Source: Alsobacter metallidurans (lineage in GTDB: Bacteria; Pseudomonadota; Alphaproteobacteria; Rhizobiales; Beijerinckiaceae). From it: a stretch of 64,000 bases of DNA. The translations under genes and the position numbers were made by a program. Where the stretch lies: contig NZ_BMES01000002.1 in the NCBI RefSeq assembly GCF_014636935.1, forward strand, positions 911,421 to 975,420, read 5' to 3'. The notes beneath the pieces are model-generated. The model searched no databases, was not told the DNA's origin, and was given only the letters and a program-made list of their open reading frames with translations. Shown here piece by piece: positions 1-8,500 of this stretch (positions are counted from its first letter, which is position 1; every line of letters begins with the position of its first letter).

Positions 1-464
1 CCGACCCGGCTGCCGCCGGCGCCTACGCGATGCACGCCCACGGCGCGGTCTTCGCCGAGGTGAAGGTCGATCCAGACTTCGGCCAGATCCGCGCCACCCG
101 CCTGGTCGGCGCCTTCGCGGCGGGCCGGATCATCAACCCCAAGCTGGTGCGGAGCCAGCTCTTCGGCGGCATGATCTGGGGCGTCTCCTTCGCCCTGCAC
201 GAGCACGCCGCGGTTGACCACCGCACCGGCAGGGTGATGAACCCGAACCTCGGCGAGTACCACATCCCGGTGAACGCCGACGTCCCGGCGCTGGAAGCCA
301 TCACGGTCGACGAGCACGATCCCCACGTGAACGACCTCGGCGTGAAGGGCGTCGGCGAAATCGGCATCACCGGCTCAGCCGGCGCGGTCGCCAACGCGGT
401 CTGGCACGCCACCGGCGTCCGGGTCCGCAACTTTCCCATCACGCTCGATCAGCTGATCGGGTGA
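1..464 (+). CDS. Xanthine dehydrogenase-family molybdopterin-binding subunit, C-terminal end (5' truncated by window edge)
   Basis: Only the last 154 codons are present and the frame is open at the left edge. The residues match the C-terminal part of the large molybdenum-cofactor subunit of the xanthine dehydrogenase / CO dehydrogenase (CoxL-like) family: MNPNLGEYHIPVNADVP, then GVKGVGEIGITGSAGAVANAV, which carries the Gly-Glu pair where the family places its catalytic glutamate, then the terminal LPIT-like NFPITLDQLI. The protein hydroxylates a substrate at the Mo centre and passes electrons to FeS and FAD partners that must lie further left. The substrate cannot be told from this fragment. 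Downstream is a repeat-filled gap, so this is probably the last gene of its operon. Confidence 0.88.
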   Translation, partial: DPAAAGAYAMHAHGAVFAEVKVDPDFGQIRATRLVGAFAAGRIINPKLVRSQLFGGMIWGVSFALHEHAAVDHRTGRVMNPNLGEYHIPVNADVPALEAITVDEHDPHVNDLGVKGVGEIGITGSAGAVANAVWHATGVRVRNFPITLDQLIG

Positions 465-984
465 GGCAAGCGCCCGCTGGGGAGGCGGCGCGACGCGAAG
501 GCCTTCTCCCCCCGGGAGAAGGTGGCCCGAAGGGCCGGATGAGGGACTAGCGGGACGACCAAGACAATCGGCGGCGATTGACGCTGAGAGTCAGACCCTC
601 ATCCGTCGGCTTCGCCGCCACCTTCTCCCGGGGGCTAAGGGCCGCCCCCTGTCGTTCGCGCAAGTGTTTCCAATCCTCCCGGTCATTGCGAGCGACAGCG
701 AAGCAATCCAGCTGATGATGGGCGTGACGCGCAACAGCCCACCCTCCCCTCGAGGGGGAGGGTCAACGGGCGAAGCCCGCCGGGGGCGGGGTGACGCCGG
801 GTCAGCGCACGGATTCCTCTCACGATCCTTTCGCCCGGCGTCTGGATTGCTTCGCCTGCGGCTCGCAATGACGGGAGGGTGCCGTCGGCAGTCGCGAGAG
901 TCGGCGACGGCGCCGTCGCGCTCCCCTTCTCCCCCCGGGAGAAGGGCTGCGCCTTTTTTGAAAACCGAGGTTGCCGCCGCCTCC
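465..984. repeat. Gene-free stretch packed with three kinds of dispersed palindromic repeat
   Basis: No convincing gene lies in these 520 bases. Seen: a GC-rich palindrome CCTTCTCC..GGGAGAAGG at 502-522, whose flanking text recurs inverted at about 594-636; the two arms of the GTCATTGCGAGC..AAGCAATCCAG element at 682-712 and 842-872; between those arms, at 741-792, a second element starting ACCCTCCCCTCGAGGGGGAG; and another GGGAGAAGG palindrome near 921-946. Open frames here are by-products of the repeats. The stretch separates the convergent ends of the molybdoenzyme gene and the repeat-protein gene and may terminate transcription from both sides. Confidence 0.8.
682..872. repeat. Dispersed palindromic element, arms split by a second repeat
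   Basis: Left arm GTCATTGCGAGCGACAGCGA (682-701) continues to AAGCAATCCAG. Right arm CTGGATTGCTTCGCC starts at 842 and ends GCTCGCAATGAC at 872. The same arms occur at 23352-23446, 23479-23573, 36965-37042 and 47549-47628. Here the arms are about 130 bases apart because another repeat type sits between them, unlike the compact hairpins elsewhere in the window. Confidence 0.75.
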
Positions 985-1497
985 CTACTCCGCACGCCCT
1001 GTCATCTGCGCCCGGCCGGTCAGTTGCGCCCGTCCGGTCATTTGCGCGCGGCCCGTCATCTGGGCCCGGCCGGTAAGCTGGGCGCGGCCTGTCATCTGGG
1101 CGCGGGCCGAAAGGCTGTCGCCGCCGTCGGCGAGTTCGGGGGCGAGAAGGATCTCCTCGAATGTCCCCGCCATGGCGTCGAGGCGGACTGACCGGTCCTT
1201 GGAGTCCACCGCCCACATGGACACGTCCTTGGCGAACACGTCGCTGGTCAGCTCCACGCCCGAAAGGCCGAGGTCGATCGGGCTCTGGCCGGCCGGAACC
1301 GCCGTCCCGGCGCCGTGAACCTTGAAGATGCAGGGCGCGGCGAGCTTGTAGTACTGGCCCTCGAAGCTGAACCCGTAGATCCGCGCCAGCACGGCGTCCT
1401 TTTCCGTGGTCGGGCCGTCGAGCTTCAAGTCGGTCATTTTGCGCCCGAACAAGCGCACAACCGAGCCAGCCAGCACGGTCTCGTTCAGATTTACCAT
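985..1497 (-). CDS. Uncharacterised 170-aa protein with six C-terminal RAQ(M/L)TG hexapeptide repeats; candidate substrate of the YcaO/TfuA enzymes
   Basis: The start is the ATG at 1497, chosen for the strong AGGAGGGG ribosome site just upstream; a longer in-frame start at 1554 lacks one. Residues 1-131 form an unrecognised, probably globular domain (MVNLNETVLAGSVVRLFGRK at the N-terminus; YYKLAAPCIFKVHGAG in the middle). There is no signal peptide. Residues 132-167 are six RAQ(M/L)TG units followed by RAE and the stop. Codons differ between units (ACA/ACC/ACG for Thr, CAA/CAG for Gln), so the peptide pattern is kept beyond simple DNA slippage. The gene lies 149 nt downstream of, and in line with, the cyclase-YcaO-TfuA-protease operon. 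A repeated core behind a long leader is a known arrangement in some YcaO-TfuA RiPPs (thiovarsolin precursors). The substrate role is inference; it could be an unrelated repeat protein. Confidence 0.65.
   Translation of the reverse strand: MVNLNETVLAGSVVRLFGRKMTDLKLDGPTTEKDAVLARIYGFSFEGQYYKLAAPCIFKVHGAGTAVPAGQSPIDLGLSGVELTSDVFAKDVSMWAVDSKDRSVRLDAMAGTFEEILLAPELADGGDSLSARAQMTGRAQLTGRAQMTGRAQMTGRAQLTGRAQMTGRAE
997..1104 (-). repeat. Six in-frame 18-bp coding repeats (RAQMTG / RAQLTG)
   Basis: Read on the minus strand, six consecutive 18-nt units encode RAQMTG, RAQLTG, RAQMTG, RAQMTG, RAQLTG, RAQMTG. The order of M and L variants is symmetrical. Third codon positions have drifted between units while the residues have not. 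Cys and Ser are absent, so Thr would be the only residue open to azoline formation; the amide bonds themselves could be thioamidated. Confidence 0.9.
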
Positions 1498-1615
1498 TCG
1501 CCCCTCCTCTGGTGGTGGGTAGTCCCGCCGTTCGCCGGACGGGCGTGTTTGCAATCAACGCTCAAATCGCCGGAAGCCAGACACGCCCAAGGTTGCATGG
1601 TTGCATGGTCTCCAA

Positions 1616-1631
1616 TGTGAAGCGCTTCACA
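1616..1631. promoter_or_regulatory. Perfect 16-bp palindrome TGTGAAGCGCTTCACA: candidate CRP-type or LacI-type operator
   Basis: The site reads TGTGA-AGCGCT-TCACA, an exact match to the TGTGA-N6-TCACA layout of CRP/FNR-family sites. Its AAGCGCTT core also fits LacI-family operators, so both readings stay open. It lies about 120 bases before the start of the repeat-protein gene and just after the metalloprotease stop codon. The next 15 bases repeat part of it (GAGGCGCCTCACAC at 1633-1646 against GAAGCGCTTCACAC at 1619-1632). Confidence 0.55.
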
Positions 1632-1646
1632 CGAGGCGCCTCACAC

Positions 1647-3044
1647 TCAATCCGGCCGCCGATGTTCGGCGCGGATGATCTTGCCCAGCCCGAACGCCAC
1701 CGCACCCTCGTGCCGGCGCGCCGGCAGGCAGCAGGCCGCGTGGCGCAATGCACGGAACTGGCCGATCTGCTGCGCATACGGCACGCCCGCCCGAAACCGC
1801 CGCGCCGTGGCCAGCATCACGCCCGCCGTGACCCGGGCCGGAACCACCGGATCGATCTCGCGCCAGCGCAGGTTTTCGGCGAGCATGTCGGCCGCGTAGA
1901 GGCCGACCAACTCAGACGTCACTTCGAGCAACACGCCCGCGACCTCGCCAAAGGACAGGTCGTCGATGTCGACCCGGTCCACCATGGCGCCCAGCACAAA
2001 ACCGACTGTGTCGCGCGCATCCACAAGCGCCTCGCGGAAGTCGCCTCGCAGGGTTTCATAGCGATTGCCGAACGTCGCCGCGAGCGTCGCCATCGCGGCA
2101 TCAACCTCGTCGCGATCCCAGCCGCGGGCGTCGTCGTCCGGCGCAATGACGCCGCGCGTCACGAGGTTGTCCTGGTAGAGATCCACCAGGAAATCGAACA
2201 GCGCGCCCGTGAGCGGCTGCGCCAGCGCATGCGCGTTCCGGCCCTGGCCGGACGGGTCGATCCAGTCCCCGCTCGCGGCGAGCCGCAGGCCGGCGAGGTC
2301 GCTCATCCGGGTGGTGTTGTCGGCGACGCGGATCTGCTGCGTGCTGGACAGCTCGCCGATCTTGTTGCTGTCGTTGGCCACGTACATGTTGCCGTTTGTC
2401 TGCGTCAACACGCGGTCGAGCACGGTCTCGAAGTGCAGCGCCGTGAGCAGCGCCGTCATGTCCGACAGCGACTCGTGGAAGGCCAGGAACTCACCCGTGA
2501 GGCGATCCTGCGCGGGCGTGCCGAGTTCGGCGAACAGCACCGTGTGGCCCGTTTCGTGCGCGATCACGTCGGCGTTCAGGCAAAACAGGCGCATCTCGCC
2601 TTCATTGTTGACCTGACAGCCCATCTCCATAAAGCCAGGACCCGACTGGGCGTTCGCCCATTCGACCAGCGGCACAAGCTCGAGCCGCTCGCGGCCGATC
2701 AGGTCCATCCACCGCACGGTGCGGCCGAGATATTTCTCCCAGACGTCGACCGACAGCCGCACGCAACCATAAAGGTGGGCCTGCAGGAACTGCTCGGTGT
2801 CGATCGGAATCCAGGCGAAGTCGCCGTTCTGGTCGGGCCAGGCCGGCGGCCGCACGGCGCCGCGAAACGGCGGCAGCGTCAGCGGCGGGTCGTATGGGAC
2901 CTTGTCGACCGCATCCACGACGATCAGGCGGTCATCGGATGGTCCGGGCCCGACCGTGCCTGCCGGCCGCGACACCTCGATCAGTTCGGGCTCCGGATAG
3001 CTGTCCGTGGCCTGGGGAAACAACCTGAACAAGGTTCCGCGCAT
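1647..3044 (-). CDS. Thermolysin-like zinc metalloprotease (gluzincin, HETGH) in the YcaO/TfuA operon
   Basis: 465 residues from the ATG at 3044, which follows the tfuA stop codon by two bases with a GGAGCGGGGG ribosome site inside the tfuA end. HETGH at residues 163-167 is the HExxH zinc site. FLAFHESLSD (about 186-195) supplies the downstream Glu (E191) and Asp (D195), in the pattern of the M4/thermolysin-like NExxSD motif. There is no signal peptide or membrane segment, so it should act in the cytoplasm, unlike secreted thermolysins. Coupling to tfuA suggests a part in the same process, for example removing a leader from the modified product. The peptide substrate is unknown; the protease assignment rests on the motif pair, the role is inference. 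Confidence 0.72.
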   Translation of the reverse strand: MRGTLFRLFPQATDSYPEPELIEVSRPAGTVGPGPSDDRLIVVDAVDKVPYDPPLTLPPFRGAVRPPAWPDQNGDFAWIPIDTEQFLQAHLYGCVRLSVDVWEKYLGRTVRWMDLIGRERLELVPLVEWANAQSGPGFMEMGCQVNNEGEMRLFCLNADVIAHETGHTVLFAELGTPAQDRLTGEFLAFHESLSDMTALLTALHFETVLDRVLTQTNGNMYVANDSNKIGELSSTQQIRVADNTTRMSDLAGLRLAASGDWIDPSGQGRNAHALAQPLTGALFDFLVDLYQDNLVTRGVIAPDDDARGWDRDEVDAAMATLAATFGNRYETLRGDFREALVDARDTVGFVLGAMVDRVDIDDLSFGEVAGVLLEVTSELVGLYAADMLAENLRWREIDPVVPARVTAGVMLATARRFRAGVPYAQQIGQFRALRHAACCLPARRHEGAVAFGLGKIIRAEHRRPD

Positions 3045-3046
3045 GG

Positions 3047-4393
3047 TCAGCCCCCGCTCCGCATGCCCTGCTCGCCCGGCTTTGCGGAACCGGCGAGATC
3101 GAGATGGTACCTGCTCCACAGTGCGCGCGCAAAGGCGCCCTCATCCGGGTAGCAAAGTCGTTCTGCCACACGCGCAAGCGGTTCCGGCGCCAGCGCGTCG
3201 TCGTCCACCAGACCATAGCGCCAGGCGATCGGCCGCATGTCGGGGGGCGGCGGCCGGCCGGCGTCCGGAGCCGCGGCCAGGACGGCGGCGTTCAGGCGGG
3301 CCTGATGGAGCGCTTCAGGATACGCGCCCGAAAGACGCAGGTGGTCGACCACATCGCGCGCCCCCGCCGCTGTGACGTGAGCGCCGCCCCGCCGCGCCAC
3401 ACGCTCGAACAAGGCCGCGAGCCCGGCCTCGTCGAGGCCGTTCTCGGCCATCCAGCGCTCCAGCGACGCGCGGGACGCCAGGCCCCGCAGTTCGCGCCAG
3501 GATGCGAAGGCGCGCCAGGTCACGGCGGGATCGGCGGGTCCGCCCTCCCGCCCGGCTGCGCGGCACAGAACCGGCCAGCGCACGAAATCCCGCTGCAAGT
3601 CGTCCGCGACCAGGGCATCGTCGGGCGTCAGGGCCGCGGCGCGGCGCGCCTCCTCGGCGGCCACGAAGGTTTCCCAGACGCCGGAGCGTTGAAACCCGAA
3701 GGTGGGCTTCGGCGCCGTCTCGCCGCTCGCCAGAAAGGCTTCGACCCGGGCGATCAGCGCCAGCGCGTCCCGGCGCTTCTGGGATACGTAAGCCTTCTCC
3801 CACCAGTCGCGCAGAGCCGCCGCGACGGGCGGCGCGAGCTGGGGGCTGGCGAGCAAGGCCTCGGCGCTGCGGTCCGGGTAGAAGGTCGCCGCCATCTCGG
3901 CGCAGAGCGCGTCACGCAGCGCCGCGCTGATCACGCCAAGGTCGTGCGCCTCCGCGAGCCCCTGTCGCAGGTCGACCATGGCGTCGCTGAGCCGCAGGAA
4001 CTCCGTGTCGGGCGGGCCATGCACCACCGCGACCTCGTCGTCGTTCTCGAAATCGTCCGAGAAGGGACCATAGCGGCCGGCCCTGAAGCCCTTATACACC
4101 CGGCCTATCCCCACCATCCCGAACGCGTCGAGCTCGGCCGCGCGCAGCGCGCCCATGCTGGCCGCGCCGAACACCGCGACGCCCTCGCTGATCGCCCACA
4201 GGATCTCGCGGTGCCATACCGACGGGACCTGGTGGAAATAGCCGTCCACGATGCCGACGACGCGCGGCCGGTGCGCCAGCACGGCGCGGTACAGATCGCC
4301 CTGCGCGGCCGGCGGCAGGATGGGCGTGTCCGTCAGCGCCCGGGCTTCGGCGGCGGGCAGGCTGGGCCCGAGGAAGATGAGCCCGCCCGTCAT
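3047..4393 (-). CDS. tfuA: TfuA-domain protein, partner of YcaO
   Basis: 448 residues. The ATG at 4393 overlaps the ycaO stop as ATGA, and a much longer upstream open frame is a high-GC artefact. Residues 5-130 carry the TfuA core: FLGPSLP, TPILPPAAQGDLYRAV, RVVGIVDGYFHQVPSVWHRE, GAASMGALRAAEL, YKGFRAG and DDEVAVVHGP. TfuA proteins work with YcaO enzymes, where studied in making thioamides (thioviridamide-type peptides, McrA thioglycine) and in trifolitoxin biosynthesis. The remaining 300 or so residues are Ala/Arg-rich and probably helical (WWEKAYVSQKRRDALALIAR; WETFVAAEEARRAAALT). They carry no domain I recognise and may be specific to this branch. Confidence 0.88.
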   Translation of the reverse strand: MTGGLIFLGPSLPAAEARALTDTPILPPAAQGDLYRAVLAHRPRVVGIVDGYFHQVPSVWHREILWAISEGVAVFGAASMGALRAAELDAFGMVGIGRVYKGFRAGRYGPFSDDFENDDEVAVVHGPPDTEFLRLSDAMVDLRQGLAEAHDLGVISAALRDALCAEMAATFYPDRSAEALLASPQLAPPVAAALRDWWEKAYVSQKRRDALALIARVEAFLASGETAPKPTFGFQRSGVWETFVAAEEARRAAALTPDDALVADDLQRDFVRWPVLCRAAGREGGPADPAVTWRAFASWRELRGLASRASLERWMAENGLDEAGLAALFERVARRGGAHVTAAGARDVVDHLRLSGAYPEALHQARLNAAVLAAAPDAGRPPPPDMRPIAWRYGLVDDDALAPEPLARVAERLCYPDEGAFARALWSRYHLDLAGSAKPGEQGMRSGG

Positions 4394-5586
4394 CGCGGCC
4401 GCCCCGGCGCGGCGCCGTTCTGGCGCGCGGCGCGGACGCGGGCGGCCCGGGCGCCGCCGGCGCGCCCTTCCTCGCCGGTGAGCGGGGATTCGAGCCCGGG
4501 GACCAGCACGCGCGCCACCGGGATGCCGATGTCCGCGCGCGTGAGGTCCACGCACAGCGCCTGGCCGAGGCCGGCGGCCGCCAGCAGCCCGAGCGCGCGC
4601 CCGATGTCGGCGTCCGCGCTCCCGGTCGACAGATCCGCGCGGGCGTCCGGCGCCGCCGTGGCCGCGCCCTCCATCCACACGCGGCTGACGCGCCTGCGCC
4701 TCGCGCGCGCGGCCGCGTCGTAGATCTCGGGCGCGAAGTCGTCGCGCGAGCCCGCGATCCAGGTGGTGCGCGCCTGCGCGGCCTCGGTGAGCGCCTTGGC
4801 GATCGCGACCGCCGGCGCGGGGTGGCACGCGGCCCCGATCTCGGGGTCGGTCGCGGTGGCGCCCTCGTCCGCGGCCAGGCACAGATAGGCGGGCAGGCCC
4901 ACGTCCGAGGTTGCGTCCCACACACGGATGCGCACGCCCGCGGCCGCGAAGCGCTCCAGCAGCCACGCGCAATCGGGATCGCGGATGGCCGCGAGCGCGA
5001 GCGAGGGCTCCGCGTACCCGTCGCGCAGACGCCAGAGCGTGACCGCGTCGCGCTCCACGAGCTCGTAGAGCGCGTGCGCGATCGCGTCCGCGAGCGTGGC
5101 CCCGGATGCGAGCCCGTTCGTGTGCGCCTCGAACATGCGCCCGAAGCGCGCCTCCGCGGCGGGCGTGTAGTCGGCGCTCACGCATTCGAGCGGGACCCAG
5201 GCGGGCGCGCCGGTCGCGAGGTCGCGCGCCTCCACCCATGGAATCAGCGCGTCCGCGTCGAAGCGCGCGCCCTCGGCCAGGGGCAGGCCCTCCCACACGC
5301 AGGGGAGCCCGGCCGCCTCCAGGTCCGCGGCGCGCCCGAGCCGGCACGGCGCCAGCACGCGCTCCGCGTGCCACGTCTCGGCCGCCTCCATGAACGCGGA
5401 CGCCTTCGCGGCCGCGAGCGTGCGCCCCTTCCCCTGGAAGACCGCGATCGAGCGCGAGTTGGGGCGCGCGGCCAGGCACACGGGCACGCCCAGCGTATCC
5501 AGGCCCGTGAGCACGGCCACGCGGGTGATGCCCATGCGCGGGCCCAGCGGCGCAAAGCGCGCGTAGGTCTCAGCCGGCGCGCTCAC
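4390..5586 (-). CDS. ycaO: YcaO-family ATP-dependent peptide backbone-modifying enzyme
   Basis: 398 residues from a GTG at 5586 that overlaps the cyclase stop as GTGA; the open frame continues upstream without a start of similar context. The YcaO ATP/Mg sites are visible: S63xxxE67xxE70 in ASAFMEAAE, E175/E178-R179-D180 in YELVERDA, and ALTEAAQAR (265-273). VARVLVPGLE (357-366) is the usual C-terminal strand. The protein ends in Arg/Pro-rich sequence without the PxPxP tail seen in many azoline-forming YcaOs. With TfuA next to it, thioamide formation is the most economical prediction; azoline formation is an alternative. No E1-like or Ocin-ThiF partner was found nearby. Base composition is extremely rich in GCG/CGC codons, even for this genome. 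Confidence 0.9.
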   Translation of the reverse strand: MSAPAETYARFAPLGPRMGITRVAVLTGLDTLGVPVCLAARPNSRSIAVFQGKGRTLAAAKASAFMEAAETWHAERVLAPCRLGRAADLEAAGLPCVWEGLPLAEGARFDADALIPWVEARDLATGAPAWVPLECVSADYTPAAEARFGRMFEAHTNGLASGATLADAIAHALYELVERDAVTLWRLRDGYAEPSLALAAIRDPDCAWLLERFAAAGVRIRVWDATSDVGLPAYLCLAADEGATATDPEIGAACHPAPAVAIAKALTEAAQARTTWIAGSRDDFAPEIYDAAARARRRRVSRVWMEGAATAAPDARADLSTGSADADIGRALGLLAAAGLGQALCVDLTRADIGIPVARVLVPGLESPLTGEEGRAGGARAARVRAARQNGAAPGRPR

Positions 5587-8500
5587 GCGTCCGCTCCTGC
5601 GCCGTAGAGCGCGTGCGCGGCCTGCACGTCCGCCTGCGCGAGCCACTCGGGCGCGCCCGTGAGATACGGGCGCAGGATGGCGCGCGCCTCCTCGTGGTCG
5701 CCCGCCCGCCCGCGCGCCCGCGCGAGGGAGAGCGCCGCCCGCACGCCCAGCGCCCGCGCGTCCTGCGCGTGCGCGAGCGCCAGCGCCTCCCTGAGCGCCG
5801 CCTCCGCATCGCGCCCGCCCGCGCCCGTCCCCGCCCGCAGCTCCCCAATCCTCCTCAAAACCTCCGGCATCCAGATGCGCAGGCCGGCGGCGTTGCAGAC
5901 GTCATGGACGTATTCGAGCTCGGCCAGGCCCTCGTCGGGGCGGCCGGCAAGTTCCAGAACTTCGGCGAGCATGCAGTAATAGACGGGGAAATCCTCCGAG
6001 GTGCCGCTGTCCTTTTGCTGGGCGAGGCCCTCCCGCAGCATCGCGAGGCCGCCCAGCGGGTCGCCGCCGAGTGCGGCCGTCCAGCCCAGAAACAGCCGCC
6101 CCTTGGACAGGTGGTCGGAAAAGCCCTTCTCCTCCGCCAGCCGCAGCATGGTGGCGGCCCGCTCGCGCACGGCCGGGATGTCGCGCCGGTAGGCGCTGTG
6201 CATCACCGCGATGTCGATGCAGTGGCTGTACGAGCCGTCATGGCCGAGCTCGGCCGCCCACGCCATGGCGCGGCGTTCCTGGGCGAGCGCCTGCTCGGGC
6301 GCGCCCTGCAGCCAGTAGACGAGCGCCCGCTCGCCGAGCGCGCAGACCTTTGCGTCATGGTTGCCGTAGAGCGTGGCGTGGTGGCGATAGTCGCCGGCCT
6401 CGTAGATCGCCAGCCCCTTGTCGATGTGCTCGCAGCAGGCCCCGAACTGCGCCAGCCCGAAATAGCTGCCCCAGCCGCAATGATGCGCTTGCAGCAGGAG
6501 CTCGGGATCGGAGCGCACCTGGGCGCGCTCCAGCAGCGCCTCGAAGCGCCGGGTCTTGTCGCGATAGTCCTCCGACATCCGCCACCAGCCCCAGAACACC
6601 GGATAGTGCGTGCGGGACTCGGGCAAGAGCCGGCAGGTCTCGTACGCGCTGGTGTAGATGTCCTCGACCTCGCGCGAGCCGGGCCCCTTCAGCGAGATCA
6701 ATGCCGGGCCCAGCAGCACCAGCACGCGCAGGCGCTGCTCCAGGTGCTCGGGCTCGGGCGGCAGGTGGCCCAGCACCTCCAGGCAGCGCCGCAGCTGCGT
6801 CACGGCCTCCGGCAGCGCCGATCGCTGGAGGTTGCGCTCGCCCGCGCGAAGCCAGAACGTCACCGCCTGGTCGTAGAGGTTGGCCTCCGTCAGATGGTGG
6901 GCCAGCATCTCGGGCTGCTCGCGCTCCACCTCGGGCGTCAGCCGGCGGATTTCCTCGGCCGCGACTGCATGCAGCCGCCAGCGCCGGTCCCTCAGCAACG
7001 TCCGGTAGGCGGCGTCCTGCACCAGCGCGTGCTTGAACGAATAGTGCGCCTCACCCTGCTCCTGCGTCTCGAACAGCAGGCCGGACGCCAGCAGCGCCGC
7101 GATGCTCCCGTCGAAGCCCGCCCCTTCGCGCGCCGCCACGGCCTCGATCAGCGGCCGCGAGAACGAGCGGCCAAGCACCGCGCCGACCTGCGCCAGCGTC
7201 TTGGCCTCGCCGGCCTGGTCGAGCCGCGCCACCAGAATCTCATGCAGCGAGTCAGGGATCGGCGGCATCGCCGCTACGGCGAAGCGGTCAAGCCCGGAGG
7301 CCTGCTCCACGGCGTCCACCACCGTGCTGGTGAACTCCTCCAGAAACAACGGATTGCCGTCCGTCTTGCTGACGATCTGGGCCGCGAAGGTCGGGTCGAT
7401 GCGCCGGTCGCCCAGCACGGTCTGGATCAGCGCCCGCGCGTGCTCGGGGTCGAGCCGGCCCTGGCGCAGCACCGCCAGCCCGGAGCGCTCGATCCATTCC
7501 ACCTGCTCCTCGTCTCGGCAGGTCGCGATCAGCAAGATGCGCTGGCGCTCCAGCCGCGGAATCAATTGCTCCAGCAACTCCAGCGAGGTGGGGTCGAGCC
7601 AGTGGATGTCCTCGACAATCAGCAACAGCGGGCTCGCGGCGGCCCGCCGCTCCATCTGGTCGATCACGAATGCGAAGGTCTGCTCGCGGATCTGCCGCGG
7701 CGAAAGCTCGCCGTTGAGGCGTTGCTCGATGTCGACCGACAGGAGCTCCGCCAGGATCGGCATGCCGGCCCGGCGCGTCTCCTCGTCGCCCCAGATCAAG
7801 TTCTCCAGCTTGCGCCGGCGGGTGCCCACGTCGTCGCCTCGCCGGATGGAGGCCGCGCGCGTCAGAAAGGCGATCAGCGGAAATAGCGGGCTCTGGGCCG
7901 AGAACGGTCCAGCGGTGTAGCGGTGGACCACCGCCTCCGCGCCCTCCACGCCGTGGGCGAAGTGCTCCACGACGCGCGACTTGCCAATCCCGGCCTCGCC
8001 CACGATCACGAGGCCGCCGCCCTCCCCCACCAGGCTGCGCTTCCAGTGGGTGCGCAGCATCTCGAGCTCGACAACGCGGTTCACCAGCGTCGCCGGGCGC
8101 CGGCCCCGCCGCGCGCGGAAGCGCGTCGTCATCCGCCGCTCGCCCTGCACGCGCCACAGAGCGGTTTCGGTGGAGAAACCGCGGAACACGCGCCGCCCGA
8201 GCGACTCGCAAGTGAACAACCCCCGCACGAGCCGGTAGGTGCTTTCCGCCACCAGCACCTCGCCGGGACGCGCGGCGGAGTGGATCCGCGCCGCCAGGTT
8301 CGGCGTCGCGCCGACGATTTCCTGACGCTCCGACCCGCCGGGCGCGTAAAGGTCGCCGACGATCACGACGCCCGTTGTCAGCCCGATGCGCGCTTCCAGC
8401 ACCGATCCATCCGGCGTTGTGACCGCCCCGAGCCCGCGCGTAATCTCCAGGCCGGCGCGCACGGCGCGCTCGGCGTCGTTCTCGTGACCGATCGGATAGC

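Noticed and set aside
682-872. Interpretation as an insertion sequence with terminal inverted repeats
   Set aside because: Only about 190 bases long, no transposase and no target duplication visible; it matches the small dispersed palindromes elsewhere.
997-1104. Regular 18-bp repeats considered as a CRISPR-like array
   Set aside because: No spacers; the repeats are contiguous, in frame and diverge only at synonymous or M/L positions.
664-1191. Overlapping frames in and after the repeat stretch (175 aa plus strand and others)
   Set aside because: They translate dispersed repeats and the antisense of the hexapeptide region; no ribosome sites and no stable composition.
3104-4723. Long plus-strand open frame (539 aa) opposite tfuA
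   Set aside because: High-GC shadow: Arg/Pro/Ala-rich text with no motif, while the minus strand carries clear TfuA and YcaO motifs.
5613-7886. 757-aa plus-strand frame opposite the cyclase gene
   Set aside because: Shadow of a GC-rich gene; no recognisable domain and no ribosome site.
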